The notes under the pieces are model-generated. The model was not told the origin of the DNA and did not search any database. It worked only from the letters and a program-made list of their open reading frames with translations. Of a stretch of DNA of 64,000 nucleotides, positions 8,146-17,035 are shown piece after piece. The stretch spans positions 124,001 through 188,000 of the forward strand of contig JAXLQL010000006.1 of NCBI GenBank assembly GCA_046331625.1. The letters are read 5' to 3'. The stretch is from JAXLQL01 sp046331625 (lineage in GTDB: Bacteria > Acidobacteriota > Terriglobia > Bryobacterales > Bryobacteraceae). The first letter of the stretch is position 1. Each line of letters begins with the position of its first letter. The position numbers and the translations under genes are program-made.

Positions 8146-9384
8146 ATGTCCATCAGCGGATCGGGTCGCGTCCCGAAGATCGATTCTCGACGGCATTTCA
8201 TCGGCAAAGTGGCCGGCGGACTCGCCACCACTCTCGCCGCCCCTGGCACCGTGCTCGGCGCCAATGAGAAGATCCGGCTCGGCATCATCGGTCCGGGCGA
8301 CCGCGGCATGCAGATCGTGCGCGAGGCGATGTCGTGTCCGAACACGGAGATGGTCGCTTTCGCGGATATCTACACGCGGCGGCTCGAGGCGGCGAAGGCT
8401 GTTGCTCCGGAAGCGAAGACATACCTCGACTATCGACATTTGCTCGAAGACAAGAACGTCGACGCGGTGCTGATCGCGACGCCGCAGCATTTGCATTGCG
8501 AGCACTTCACGGCCACACTCGACGCAGGCAAGCACGTGTACCAGGAAAAAACGATGGCGTTCACCGTGGACCATGCCAAGCGCATGCGTGCGGCGTATCA
8601 GCGCTCCGGTGGAAAGCTCACCGTGCAGATCGGGCACCAGTCGTGCTCGAGTGGCATGGTGGCCGATGCGAAGGCGTTTCTCGCTTCGGGCCGTGTGGGC
8701 AAGATCACCGCCATCGAATCGCACATGTACCGGAACACACCGCACGGCAAGGCGCAGTGGGCGCGGCCCGTGTATCCGGACATGTCGCCCGAGAACATTC
8801 TTTGGAAGTCGTTCCTCGGTGAGGCGCCGCAGCGTGAGTTCGATGCCAACCGTTACGTCAACTGGCGCTTCTTCTGGGACTACTCGGGCGGCAATGTCTA
8901 CGAGAACATGTGCCACCAGCTTTCGTTCTGGTATCGCTCGATGGGGTTGCAGATTCCCAAGGCTGTGACGATGACGGGCGGCGTCTACTTGTGGAAGGAT
9001 GGCCGCGAAGTGCCGGATACGATGAGCGTGTCGATGGAACATCCCGAGGAAGTGCTGTTCACTTGGAACTCCGGCTTCGGCAATAATCAACTGGGCGCGA
9101 CGGAAGACGTGCTCGGTACCGACGGAACCATCAGCAAGGGGCAAGGGATTCGATACGTTCCGCAGAAGGTGAACCGGCCTGACGACAAGGAGACGCTCGG
9201 GATCACGCCCACGCCCAAGAACGCGCACATGCAGAACTTTCTCGACGCGATTCGCGAGAGCAAGGAACCCAATTGTCCGTTCGACGTGGGATTCCGGGTG
9301 TCGATCGCCTGCCGCATGGCTGTGGAGAGCTATCGGCAGAAGCGGACCATGCAGTGGGACGCGACGAAAGAAGAGATCGTCTAG
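8146..9384 (+). CDS. Tat-exported Gfo/Idh/MocA-family oxidoreductase
   Basis: A 412-residue NAD(P)-dependent oxidoreductase. A Tat-like leader covers about residues 10-40 (SRRHFIGKVAGGLATTLAA). The Rossmann fold starts at IRLGIIGPGDRGMQIV, and the family helix motif appears as EKTMAFTVDHAKRM, where EK is the conserved sugar-binding pair. The C-terminal alpha/beta domain is typical of the secreted sugar-oxidoreductase branch common in Acidobacteria and Planctomycetes. The start at 8146 follows GAGAGG. Function is probably oxidation or rearrangement of a sugar or sugar derivative in the periplasm; the exact substrate is unknown. Confidence 0.9.
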   Translation: MSISGSGRVPKIDSRRHFIGKVAGGLATTLAAPGTVLGANEKIRLGIIGPGDRGMQIVREAMSCPNTEMVAFADIYTRRLEAAKAVAPEAKTYLDYRHLLEDKNVDAVLIATPQHLHCEHFTATLDAGKHVYQEKTMAFTVDHAKRMRAAYQRSGGKLTVQIGHQSCSSGMVADAKAFLASGRVGKITAIESHMYRNTPHGKAQWARPVYPDMSPENILWKSFLGEAPQREFDANRYVNWRFFWDYSGGNVYENMCHQLSFWYRSMGLQIPKAVTMTGGVYLWKDGREVPDTMSVSMEHPEEVLFTWNSGFGNNQLGATEDVLGTDGTISKGQGIRYVPQKVNRPDDKETLGITPTPKNAHMQNFLDAIRESKEPNCPFDVGFRVSIACRMAVESYRQKRTMQWDATKEEIV

Positions 9385-9421
9385 TTGGGGTGGCGAACTT
9401 CTTGCCACCGCTCTGAGCGCC

Positions 9422-10564
9422 ATGGACTTCCGCTACTCCGACGAACACCTGCAACTGCGCAAAGCCGTTCGCGCGTTCGCCGAACGTGAGATCAAGCCGC
9501 ACGTACTCGAGTGGGATGAGAAGAACGAGTTCCCGCTCGAAGTGATCCGAGAACTCGGCCGGCTCGGTTACCTCGGCTCGGTGTTTCCCGAAAAGTACGG
9601 CGGCGCTGGACTCGACTACGTCAGCTACTGCCTCATCATCGAAGAGCTCGCGCGCGTGGACCCTTCAGTCGGGCTCATCGTCGCAGCCCACACCTCGCTC
9701 TGCTCGAACCACATCTACCTCGCGGGTAGCGAAGCGCAGAAGGAGCATTACCTCACCAAGCTCGCCTCGGGCGAATGGATCGGCTGCTGGTCGCTCACGG
9801 AACCCGAGGCAGGGTCCGATGCGGGTGGCACGCGAAGCCAGGCGGTCCGCGATGGCGATGATTGGATCCTCAGCGGGTCGAAAACGTTCTGCACCAACGC
9901 CCACTACGCGCAGGTTTGCGTGGGCATGGTGGTGACTGACCGCGCAGCCTCCTCGCACGGGATCTCGGCGTTCGTGATGGAAACAAACGCGCCCGGCTTT
10001 CGTCTCGGCCGCAAGGAGAACAAGCTCGGCATGAGGGCGAGCGCGACTGGGGAAGTGATCTTCGACAATCTTCGTCTGCCAGCGGACAACATGCTCGGCC
10101 GGCTAGGCGAAGGCTTTGTCGACAGCCTGCGCATTCTCGACGGCGGACGCATCTCGATCGCTGCGCTGTCTATCGGGATCGCGCAAGGCGCCTACGATGC
10201 CGCGCTCAAGTACTCGAAGCAGCGGCGGCAGTTTGGCCGCTTCATTTCCGAGTTCCAGGCGATTCAGCACAAGCTTGTGGACATGGCTGTGTCGATCGAT
10301 GCCGCGCGCTTGTTGAACTATCGAGCCGCCGTCATGCACAGCAACCGGCAGAGCGTGAACAAGGAATCGGCGATGGCTAAGCTCTTCGCTTCGGAAATGG
10401 CAGTGCGTGTGTGTGACGAGGCCGTGCAGATTCACGGCGGATATGGGTTCATCAAAGACTACGGCGTCGAGAAGTTCTACCGCGACGTGAAGCTGTGCAC
10501 CATCGGCGAGGGGACCAGCGAAATCCAGCGGCTGGTCATCGCGCGGCAGCTTTTGAAGGCGTGA
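9422..10564 (+). CDS. Acyl-CoA dehydrogenase
   Basis: A 380-residue FAD enzyme introducing a double bond between C2 and C3 of an acyl-CoA. Seen are the CoA/FAD motif WSLTEPEAGSDAGG, the substrate loop, the C-terminal helix bundle with QAIQHKLVDMA, and EAVQIHGGYGF plus GEGTSEIQ near the C-terminus, the latter carrying the catalytic Glu of the short-chain/butyryl-type branch. Its stop overlaps the GTG start of the MeaB fusion gene (GTGA), so translation is probably coupled. With that neighbour, a branched or short-chain acyl-CoA route toward propionyl/methylmalonyl-CoA is likely. Confidence 0.94.
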   Translation: MDFRYSDEHLQLRKAVRAFAEREIKPHVLEWDEKNEFPLEVIRELGRLGYLGSVFPEKYGGAGLDYVSYCLIIEELARVDPSVGLIVAAHTSLCSNHIYLAGSEAQKEHYLTKLASGEWIGCWSLTEPEAGSDAGGTRSQAVRDGDDWILSGSKTFCTNAHYAQVCVGMVVTDRAASSHGISAFVMETNAPGFRLGRKENKLGMRASATGEVIFDNLRLPADNMLGRLGEGFVDSLRILDGGRISIAALSIGIAQGAYDAALKYSKQRRQFGRFISEFQAIQHKLVDMAVSIDAARLLNYRAAVMHSNRQSVNKESAMAKLFASEMAVRVCDEAVQIHGGYGFIKDYGVEKFYRDVKLCTIGEGTSEIQRLVIARQLLKA

Positions 10565-11712
10565 GCGAGTTGGATCAGCCACTAGCCGAACGTATCCGCT
10601 CGGGCGATGTCCGGGCGTTGGCACGCGCCGCCACGCTCGTCGAGAATCGCGACTCCGCCGCCGCGGCTGTGCTCGATGCGCTCGCGCCGCACGAGGGCCA
10701 TGCGCTCGTCGTCGGCATCACCGGACCTCCGGGAGCCGGAAAAAGCACGCTCGCCGATCATCTCACGGCCGAATTCCGCGCGCGCGGCAAATCCGTGGCG
10801 ATCATTGCCGTGGATCCATCGAGCGCATTCACCGGAGGCGCAATCCTCGGAGATCGGGTGCGCATGCAGCGCCATCACGCCGATCCCGGAGTGTTCATCC
10901 GCTCGATGGCGTCACGCGGCGCGCTCGGCGGTGTGGCTCGCGCAACCGCGGACATGATCCGTTTGCTCGATGGCGCGGGTCGCGATGTGGTGATCGTCGA
11001 GACGGTGGGTGTGGGGCAGGCGGAGATTGACATTGCGAGGTTGGCGGAGGTCACCGTCGTCGTGCTGGTACCGGGCATGGGTGACGACGTCCAAGCCATC
11101 AAGGCAGGTGTTCTCGAAGTGGCCGACCTGTTCGTGATCAACAAGGCCGACCATCCCGGCGCCGCCAAACTTGCACGCGAGATCCACGAGTTCTCAGATC
11201 GGCCGATCGTCGAGACCGTCGCCACGGAAGGCACAGGCGTCGCGACTTTGGTTGAGGCGATGGAGAAGCTGCCACGCAGGTCCAAACGCGCATCGAAACC
11301 CGCACAGGCGGCGATGGTCGACCATCTTGGCATCGCGGTACGATCGATCGATGCCGCGCTCGCGTTCTATTCCGACCGTCTCGGGCTCGACGCCGGCCAT
11401 CGCGAGACAGTTGCGCACGAGAAGGTCCACGTGGCGATGCTGCCCGTGGGCGAGTCACGCATCGAACTGCTCGAGTCCGCAGAACCCGATTCGGTGATCG
11501 CGAAATTCATCGACAAGCGCGGCGAAGGGATCCACCACGTGGCGCTCCGCATCCGCGATTTCGCGGCAACGATCGAGCGGCTGCGGGCGTCGGGAGTGAA
11601 GTTGTTGAACGAGCCCCGCAAGGGCGCCGGGGGGCACACCTATGTGTTCGTCCACCCGGCCAGCACCGGGGGCGTGTTGTTGGAATTGATCGAACAGGAG
11701 CACGACAAGTGA
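10561..11712 (+). CDS. Fusion of MeaB-type G3E GTPase and methylmalonyl-CoA epimerase
   Basis: One 383-residue chain with two known activities. Residues 1 to about 245 are a MeaB/ArgK GTPase, the chaperone that loads and protects methylmalonyl-CoA mutase: P-loop GPPGAGKST (55-63), DPSSAFTGGAILGDRVRM, SMASRGALGG, ETVGVGQAEIDI and NKAD. From residue 252 a VOC-fold methylmalonyl-CoA epimerase follows: VDHLGIAVRS, EKVHVAML, GEGIHHVALR and the C-terminal GGVLLELIE with metal-binding His and Glu. The GTG start overlaps the dehydrogenase stop and its own stop overlaps mtnP. No mutase gene lies in this window. Confidence 0.93.
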   Translation: MSELDQPLAERIRSGDVRALARAATLVENRDSAAAAVLDALAPHEGHALVVGITGPPGAGKSTLADHLTAEFRARGKSVAIIAVDPSSAFTGGAILGDRVRMQRHHADPGVFIRSMASRGALGGVARATADMIRLLDGAGRDVVIVETVGVGQAEIDIARLAEVTVVVLVPGMGDDVQAIKAGVLEVADLFVINKADHPGAAKLAREIHEFSDRPIVETVATEGTGVATLVEAMEKLPRRSKRASKPAQAAMVDHLGIAVRSIDAALAFYSDRLGLDAGHRETVAHEKVHVAMLPVGESRIELLESAEPDSVIAKFIDKRGEGIHHVALRIRDFAATIERLRASGVKLLNEPRKGAGGHTYVFVHPASTGGVLLELIEQEHDK

Positions 11713-12569
11713 AGGCAGAGATCGGAATCATCGGCGGCAGCGGACTTTATTCGATGCCCGGATTCACCAATCAGCAGGAAGTGGCGCTCGAGACGCCGTG
11801 GGGCAAACCCTCTGATGCGTACATGGTGGGCGACCTCGCGGGACGCAAAGTCGCATTCCTCGCGCGGCACGGGCGCGGCCACCGCATCTCCCCCTCGGAA
11901 CTGAATTTCCGCGCGAACATCTGGGGAATGAAGATGCTCGGGGTGGATTGGATTCTTTCGCTGAGCGCGGTAGGGTCGTTGAAGGAGGAGCATCGGCCGC
12001 TCGATTTCGTGCTCCCGGACCAGTTCTTCGATCGCACGCGGGGCCGCGTGTCCACGTTCTTCGGCGATGGCCTGGTGGCGCACATCTCGTTCGCCGATCC
12101 GGTCTCGCACGAGTTATGCGATGTACTCGAGGCCGCGTGCAATCAGGTGGGCGTCAATGTGAAGCGCGGCGGGACGTACTTGTGCATGGAGGGGCCGGCG
12201 TTTTCCACCAAGGCGGAGTCGAACGTCTATCGCTCGTGGGGCATGGACGTGATCGGCATGACGAACCTTCAGGAGGCGAAGCTCGCACGCGAGGCTGAGC
12301 TCGACTACGCGACGGTCGCGATGGTGACCGATTATGATTGCTGGCATCCGGAGCACGACGCCGTCACGGTGAACGACATCATCGCCAACCTGATGAAGAA
12401 TGCCGAAAATGCCGCCAAGGTAGTGACTGCGGCAGTGGCACTGCTTCCGAAGGAGCGAGTGACGAAGGCGCAGTCGGCACTGTCACACGCGCTGATCACG
12501 GATAAGAAGGCGATCCCGGCGGAGACGCGCGAGAAGCTGTCGCTGCTGGTGCAGAAGTATCTGGGCTAG
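11709..12569 (+). CDS. mtnP: S-methyl-5'-thioadenosine phosphorylase
   Basis: A 286-residue enzyme that cleaves methylthioadenosine with phosphate to adenine and methylthioribose-1-phosphate in methionine salvage. Family features are IGIIGGSGLYSMPGF at the N-terminus, the phosphate-binding ARHGRGHRISPSELNFRAN, the purine site around GGTYLCMEGPAFSTKAES, and VIGMTNLQEAKLAREAEL followed by VTDYDCWH. The GTG start overlaps the previous stop (GTGA). The stop codon lies in the left arm of an inverted-repeat element that follows. Confidence 0.94.
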   Translation: MKAEIGIIGGSGLYSMPGFTNQQEVALETPWGKPSDAYMVGDLAGRKVAFLARHGRGHRISPSELNFRANIWGMKMLGVDWILSLSAVGSLKEEHRPLDFVLPDQFFDRTRGRVSTFFGDGLVAHISFADPVSHELCDVLEAACNQVGVNVKRGGTYLCMEGPAFSTKAESNVYRSWGMDVIGMTNLQEAKLAREAELDYATVAMVTDYDCWHPEHDAVTVNDIIANLMKNAENAAKVVTAAVALLPKERVTKAQSALSHALITDKKAIPAETREKLSLLVQKYLG

Positions 12570-12838
12570 CAGCCCGTGGCTAAAGTCCCGTGGGTCGCGC
12601 GGCGCGGGATCTGTGCCCGCAGGCGAGGCGCGAGGAGGAAGCAATGCGGATTTATTTCGAGCGACGAGCAACAAAGCATGCGGGCACAAGCCCAGTAGCA
12701 GAGGGTTGCGGCGGCATGGGGCCATCTGCTTCGTTGTGGCTCCTGAGAGATGGCCGCATCGCCTGCCTCGCCACGCCTCGCATCTGGCCCCATGGCGCTC
12801 GCAACGCGGCCCACGCGACTTTAGCCACGGGCTGCTAG
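12566..12838. repeat. 273-bp element bounded by 29-bp inverted repeats
   Basis: The arms are 12566-12594 (begins CTAGCAGCCCGTGG) and 12810-12838, reverse complements at 28 of 29 positions. A nested pair of about 20 bp lies inside (12705-12724 with 12785-12805, sharing CATGGGGCCA), and a perfect 10-bp pair TGTGCCCGCA lies at 12612-12621 and 12679-12688. No gene is evident inside. It resembles a MITE or a large REP/BIME-type repeat; no target-site duplication is obvious. The left arm contains the mtnP stop codon. Confidence 0.75.
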
Positions 12839-12946
12839 GGATTTGCGGAGCAGTCTCTCGTGTGCGCCGGGCTCGAGCCCCGGATGCGGAAGGCGGTCTG
12901 AAGTCCCACATCCAGGCTGTCCTGTCGGAACGCCGGCAACGGATTC

Positions 12947-13235
12947 TCATTTGCCCGGAATCGCGTGATATATCCGCGGTCGGAGCTTCTGCCGAATCTC
13001 CTTCAGCTTCGCCGCTCCGTCCACACCCCTGGCCACCTGCTTCTTCAAGCCCTGGTAGCTTTCCCTGCGGTAGTCTGATCGTCAAGTGGTGCAGCAGGGC
13101 CGCAAACCGGCACTCGGGTCCAGCTTGGCCTTCCCTCGCACACGGTCCAACCCGCTCGACTTGTTTCCCCGGTTCTGTGCCCGGCTCGAGTTGGGTTCTT
13201 CCGGCAGCCGAGTTCTCCAACACTGGGTCAGATTC
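12947..13235 (-). pseudogene. Remnant of a group II intron reverse transcriptase/maturase
   Basis: The minus strand, read across frameshifts, gives pieces of the N-terminal part of an LtrA-type protein: SGLDRVRGKA, then RFAALLHHLTI in a second frame, then YRRESYQGLKKQVARGVDG in a third, and a stop at 12947-12949. 'F.ALLHH' followed by 'LKK.A.-GVDG' is the usual start of group II intron reverse transcriptases. The YxDD catalytic domain and maturase domain are absent, so it is a dead 5' fragment. The stretch from 12839 to 12946 shows only short palindromes and no gene. Confidence 0.6.
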
Positions 13236-13276
13236 TTCAGAACCTCGCGCTGGCCAAAGCCCGCCCTACGAGGCGC

Positions 13277-14707
13277 TTAGGACCAGAGTTCGGGGATGAG
13301 GCTGCCGCCGACGATCGTGGGCCGCTCGGAGCGGCCATTGCGCATGTAGGTGACCTTCAGGTGGTCGAGCCCGAGCAGATGGAGTATCGACGCGTGGATA
13401 TCGTGCACATGCGAAGGCTTCTCGACGGCGCGCAGCCCGATCTCGTCGGTGGTCCCGATGGTCTGGCCGCCCTTGACGCCTCCGCCAGCGAACCACATGG
13501 AGAATCCCCAGGGATTGTGGTCTCGACCATTGCCCTTCTCGTTGAAAGGCGTCCGGCCGAACTCGCCGCCCCAAACCACGAGCGTGTCGTTCAACATGCC
13601 ACGCTGCTTGAGGTCAGTGAGCAGTCCGGAGATTGGCTTGTCGGAAACCTTGCACCACTTGCCGTGGTTGGCTTCGATATTCGAGTGCGCATCCCAGCCG
13701 CTGCCCGACCCGCAATAGAGCTCCACGAAGCGCACGCCGCGCTCCACCAGCCGCCGCGCCATCAGGCAATTGGCTCCGAAGGCCGCCGTGTCGGGATCGT
13801 TCAGCCCGTACAGGTTCCGCGTGGCCTCTGACTCCTTCGCCATGTCCACCGCTTCCGGAGCCTGCGCTTGCATCTTGTAGGCAAGCTCGTAGCTCTGGAT
13901 ACGCGCTTCGAGTTCGGTGTCTTCGGGCTTGTCCGCCGCCCAGCGCTGGTTCAGTTCCTTGAGGAAATCGAGCTTGGCTCGCTGCCGGTCCGTATCCACG
14001 CCCTTGGGCGACTTCAGGTGCAGAATCGGCGTATCGCCCTGGCGGAACTGCGTACCTTGATAGACGGCAGGCAGGAAGCCCGAACTCCAGTTCTTCGGCC
14101 CGCCCACCGGTTCGCGATCATCGAGCAGGATCACGAAGCTCGGCAGATTCTTGTTCGCGCTGCCCAGCCCATACGTCAGCCACGCGCCCATCGAGGGCCG
14201 CCCGGCTAGGATGTCGCCGGTGTTCATCTGGCACACCGAGCCGACGTGATTGAGCCCGTTGGCCCAGCACGAACGCAGCACCGCGATGTCATCGACGTGG
14301 TTGGCGATGTGCGGGTACCAATCGGAAACCCAGGTGCCCGCCTGCCCGTACTGTTTCCACTTGCGCGGCGAGCCCATGATGGTGTTGTTGGCCGTGCCCA
14401 TCGCGGTGATGGGCTTGCCGAACGAAGCGGGCATGGGCTTGCCGTCGAGCTCATTGAGCCTCGGCTTGGGATCGAACAGATCGACGTGGCTGGGGCCGCC
14501 TTCCATGAACAGCCAGATCACTGACTTCGCCTTAGCCGGATGGTGCCCTTCCCGGGGATCGAGCGGATCACGCGAAGCCGTGGCGGCGAAGGCACGGTCT
14601 TCGGCGAGCATACTCGCCAGCGCCATGCCAGCCAGCCCGCTCCCGGCACTTTGGAAGAATTCGCGCCGGTTCCGCACTCTCCAATGATGATGCAGCTTGT
14701 CGATCAT
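13277..14707 (-). CDS. DUF1501 family protein, Tat leader
   Basis: A 476-residue protein of the DUF1501 family, related in fold to alkaline phosphatase/sulfatase-like proteins and typical of Planctomycetes and Acidobacteria. A twin-arginine leader is visible as NRREFFQSAGSGLAGMALAS. Family blocks are KSVIWLFMEGGPSHVDLFDPKP near the start, FGANCLMARRLVERGVRFVELY, and VVWGGEFGRTPFNEKGNGRDHNPWG near the C-terminus. It starts 16 bases after the stop of the DUF1549/DUF1553 gene, forming the usual two-gene unit. Biochemical function is unproven; such pairs are thought to act on surface polysaccharides. Confidence 0.88.
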   Translation of the reverse strand: MIDKLHHHWRVRNRREFFQSAGSGLAGMALASMLAEDRAFAATASRDPLDPREGHHPAKAKSVIWLFMEGGPSHVDLFDPKPRLNELDGKPMPASFGKPITAMGTANNTIMGSPRKWKQYGQAGTWVSDWYPHIANHVDDIAVLRSCWANGLNHVGSVCQMNTGDILAGRPSMGAWLTYGLGSANKNLPSFVILLDDREPVGGPKNWSSGFLPAVYQGTQFRQGDTPILHLKSPKGVDTDRQRAKLDFLKELNQRWAADKPEDTELEARIQSYELAYKMQAQAPEAVDMAKESEATRNLYGLNDPDTAAFGANCLMARRLVERGVRFVELYCGSGSGWDAHSNIEANHGKWCKVSDKPISGLLTDLKQRGMLNDTLVVWGGEFGRTPFNEKGNGRDHNPWGFSMWFAGGGVKGGQTIGTTDEIGLRAVEKPSHVHDIHASILHLLGLDHLKVTYMRNGRSERPTIVGGSLIPELWS

Positions 14708-14723
14708 GGATCCCTCCCGAAAC

Positions 14724-16928
14724 CTAATTCAAATAGACGAACTCGTTCGAGTTGAGCAGCATGTGGCACAGGTCCGCCAGAGCGGCTTCGCGAGACTTGG
14801 CGAGCTTGGTCTGGCGTTCCAGAAATCCGGCCGCCATCTTGATCTCGTCAGCGCTCGGCGTACGTGCATAAACGAGCCGGTAGGCGCGTTCGGCTTGACC
14901 CTGCGGACTCAAACCAGCGTCGTTCGAGACCTTCTCGGCCAGCGACCGCGACCAATCCACCACCAGTTCGCTGTTGAGCAGCTCGAGCGCCTGTGACGGA
15001 GAGACGGTGTTGTTCCGGCGAGCGCAGCTTTCGTGCGTGTCCGGCATGTCGAACGCTTCGAACATCGGATAGCGCGTGTTGCGCCGTACGAAGGTGTAGA
15101 CGCTTCGCCGCCGCGTCTCGGGCAGCGCCTCGTCTTTCTTCCAGCCACCGCGCGTGCTCATGCCCGGAGGCAGCGGCGGGAACACGCCCGGACCGTACAT
15201 CTTGGGATTCAGGATTCCCGCCACCTGCAGCATCGAGTCGCGAATGATTTCGCCTTCGAGCCGCCGGCGGCTGAAGCGCCACAACATCTTGTTCTCGGGG
15301 TCAGCCTTGGCGGCGTCTTCGCGGTACGACGATGACTGTTGGAACGTGGCCGACATCAGGATCATCTTGTTCAGAGCCTTGATGCTGTAGCCGTCTTTGC
15401 CAAAGCGCGAGGTGAGCCAGTCAAGCAATTCGCGATTGGTGGGCCGTTCACCCATGTTTCCGAAGTCGCTCGGATTGCTCGAAAGTCCACGGCCGAACGT
15501 GTAGTGCCAGACGCGGTTGGCCATCACGCGATAGGTGAGCGGATTCGAGGACTCGGTGAGCCACTTCGCAAGCGCGGTCCGGCGGCCGGTGCTCGAGGCT
15601 TGCGGATCCACCTTCGCATCACCCCATTCGAGAATCGAAAGGAACCCAGGCTGCACTTCCTCCTTCGGCGAGAGGTAGGCGCCGGCGTTCAGCACATGAG
15701 TCTTCGGAGCGTCGGTACTCGCGTCCGTCATGCCCTGTGCCACGCGCAGCGGAGCCGGCTTGATGTCGTCGAACTGCGCCAGTTCCTTCTTGAGCGCCAT
15801 GTACTTTTCTTTCGAAGCGCCCTTGAGTAACGCGGCGATTTCGGCATCGCTGAAGGTCACCTGCGCCTTGGCCTTGTGATACATCTGCCACTGGAATGCG
15901 TTCCGCTTGGCCGGCTCCATGGTGATCACTTCCTGAATCTCTTCGGGGAAGCGGCTCAACCGGTCCTCATAATGTTTGTCGCGCGCGGGCTTGAGCACTT
16001 CGTCGATTTGGTGGCGGATGGCGGCGGTTTTCTCTTCCCACACCTGCTGCTTGGCTTGGAACTGGGCGCGGCGGTCGGCGTTGTCGAGCACCAGTTCGTC
16101 TTCGATCTTGAGGTTCGCGAAGAACGCCTGCAGCCGGTAGTAGTCGCGGTGGAGGATCGGATCGAACTTGTGGTCATGGCAGCGGGCGCAGCCCACCGTG
16201 ATGCCCATCATGGTGCTGCCCACCACGTCAGTAATGTCGTTGAGCAGTTCCTGCCGGCGCAACATGATGTTGGCGGCGTTGCTCTCGTCCGGGAAGTGGC
16301 GGTTGAAGCCGGTGGCAATCAACGCGTCGTTGTTGCCAGGGAACATTTCGTCGCCGGCGATCTGCTCCTGCACGAACTTGCTGTAGGGTTTGTCGGCATT
16401 GAAGGAGCGGATCACGTAGTCGCGATAGCGCCACACGTTCGGCCGCGTCTCGTCGCTCTTGAAGCCTTCGCTATCGGCGTAGCGCGCCAAGTCGAGCCAG
16501 TGCCGCGCCCAGCGCTCGCCGTAGTGGTCGGAGGCGAGCAGGCGGTCGACAACCTTCTCGTAGGCGTTCTTCGACGTGTCGGTCAGGAATGCCTGCATCT
16601 CTTCGGGAGTGGGCGGAAGGCCCGTAATCACAAGGCTCGCGCGGCGGATTAGGGTAGCCTTGTCGGCTTGGGGATTCGGCGCGATTCCCTTCTCTTCCAG
16701 CTTGGCCAACACGAACGCATCGATGTCGTTCTTGACCCAGGCCCTGTTCTTGACCTCCGGAACGGCCGGATCGGTGACGGGCTGGATGGCCCACCAGCGC
16801 TTCTGCTGCGCGGTGAATTCCTTCTTGGTTTCCGGAGCCTTTGACTCAGTGGCGGGCTCGGCAAACAGGGCAAGGCCAGCGGTCAGGGCGACTGCTGCGG
16901 CCGGAATCGCGATTCCGCGAATGTTCAT
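14724..16928 (-). CDS. DUF1549/DUF1553 (PSCyt2/PSD1-type) secreted protein
   Basis: A 734-residue secreted protein. A Sec signal peptide spans about residues 1-23 (IPAAAVALTAGLALFA). The N-terminal DUF1549 part has TLIRRASLVITGLPPTPEE and the heme-like CARCHDHKFDP motif at about residue 240; the C-terminal DUF1553 part has VWHYTFGRGL, LLDWLTSRF and MPDTHESCARRNNTVSP. No PSCyt1 cytochrome domain precedes them. The start at 16928 follows GGGAGG at a good distance. It is upstream of, and probably co-transcribed with, the DUF1501 gene. Confidence 0.88.
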   Translation of the reverse strand: MNIRGIAIPAAAVALTAGLALFAEPATESKAPETKKEFTAQQKRWWAIQPVTDPAVPEVKNRAWVKNDIDAFVLAKLEEKGIAPNPQADKATLIRRASLVITGLPPTPEEMQAFLTDTSKNAYEKVVDRLLASDHYGERWARHWLDLARYADSEGFKSDETRPNVWRYRDYVIRSFNADKPYSKFVQEQIAGDEMFPGNNDALIATGFNRHFPDESNAANIMLRRQELLNDITDVVGSTMMGITVGCARCHDHKFDPILHRDYYRLQAFFANLKIEDELVLDNADRRAQFQAKQQVWEEKTAAIRHQIDEVLKPARDKHYEDRLSRFPEEIQEVITMEPAKRNAFQWQMYHKAKAQVTFSDAEIAALLKGASKEKYMALKKELAQFDDIKPAPLRVAQGMTDASTDAPKTHVLNAGAYLSPKEEVQPGFLSILEWGDAKVDPQASSTGRRTALAKWLTESSNPLTYRVMANRVWHYTFGRGLSSNPSDFGNMGERPTNRELLDWLTSRFGKDGYSIKALNKMILMSATFQQSSSYREDAAKADPENKMLWRFSRRRLEGEIIRDSMLQVAGILNPKMYGPGVFPPLPPGMSTRGGWKKDEALPETRRRSVYTFVRRNTRYPMFEAFDMPDTHESCARRNNTVSPSQALELLNSELVVDWSRSLAEKVSNDAGLSPQGQAERAYRLVYARTPSADEIKMAAGFLERQTKLAKSREAALADLCHMLLNSNEFVYLN

Positions 16929-17035
16929 GCTCCCTCCCAACTCGCTCCAGTGGCGAGAGGTGAATCGATTCGTTCCAAGTTTATCAGGAAGTTAAGCGGC
17001 GCGGGAATCCCCATCAGGGAGCCCTCCGGCAACTC

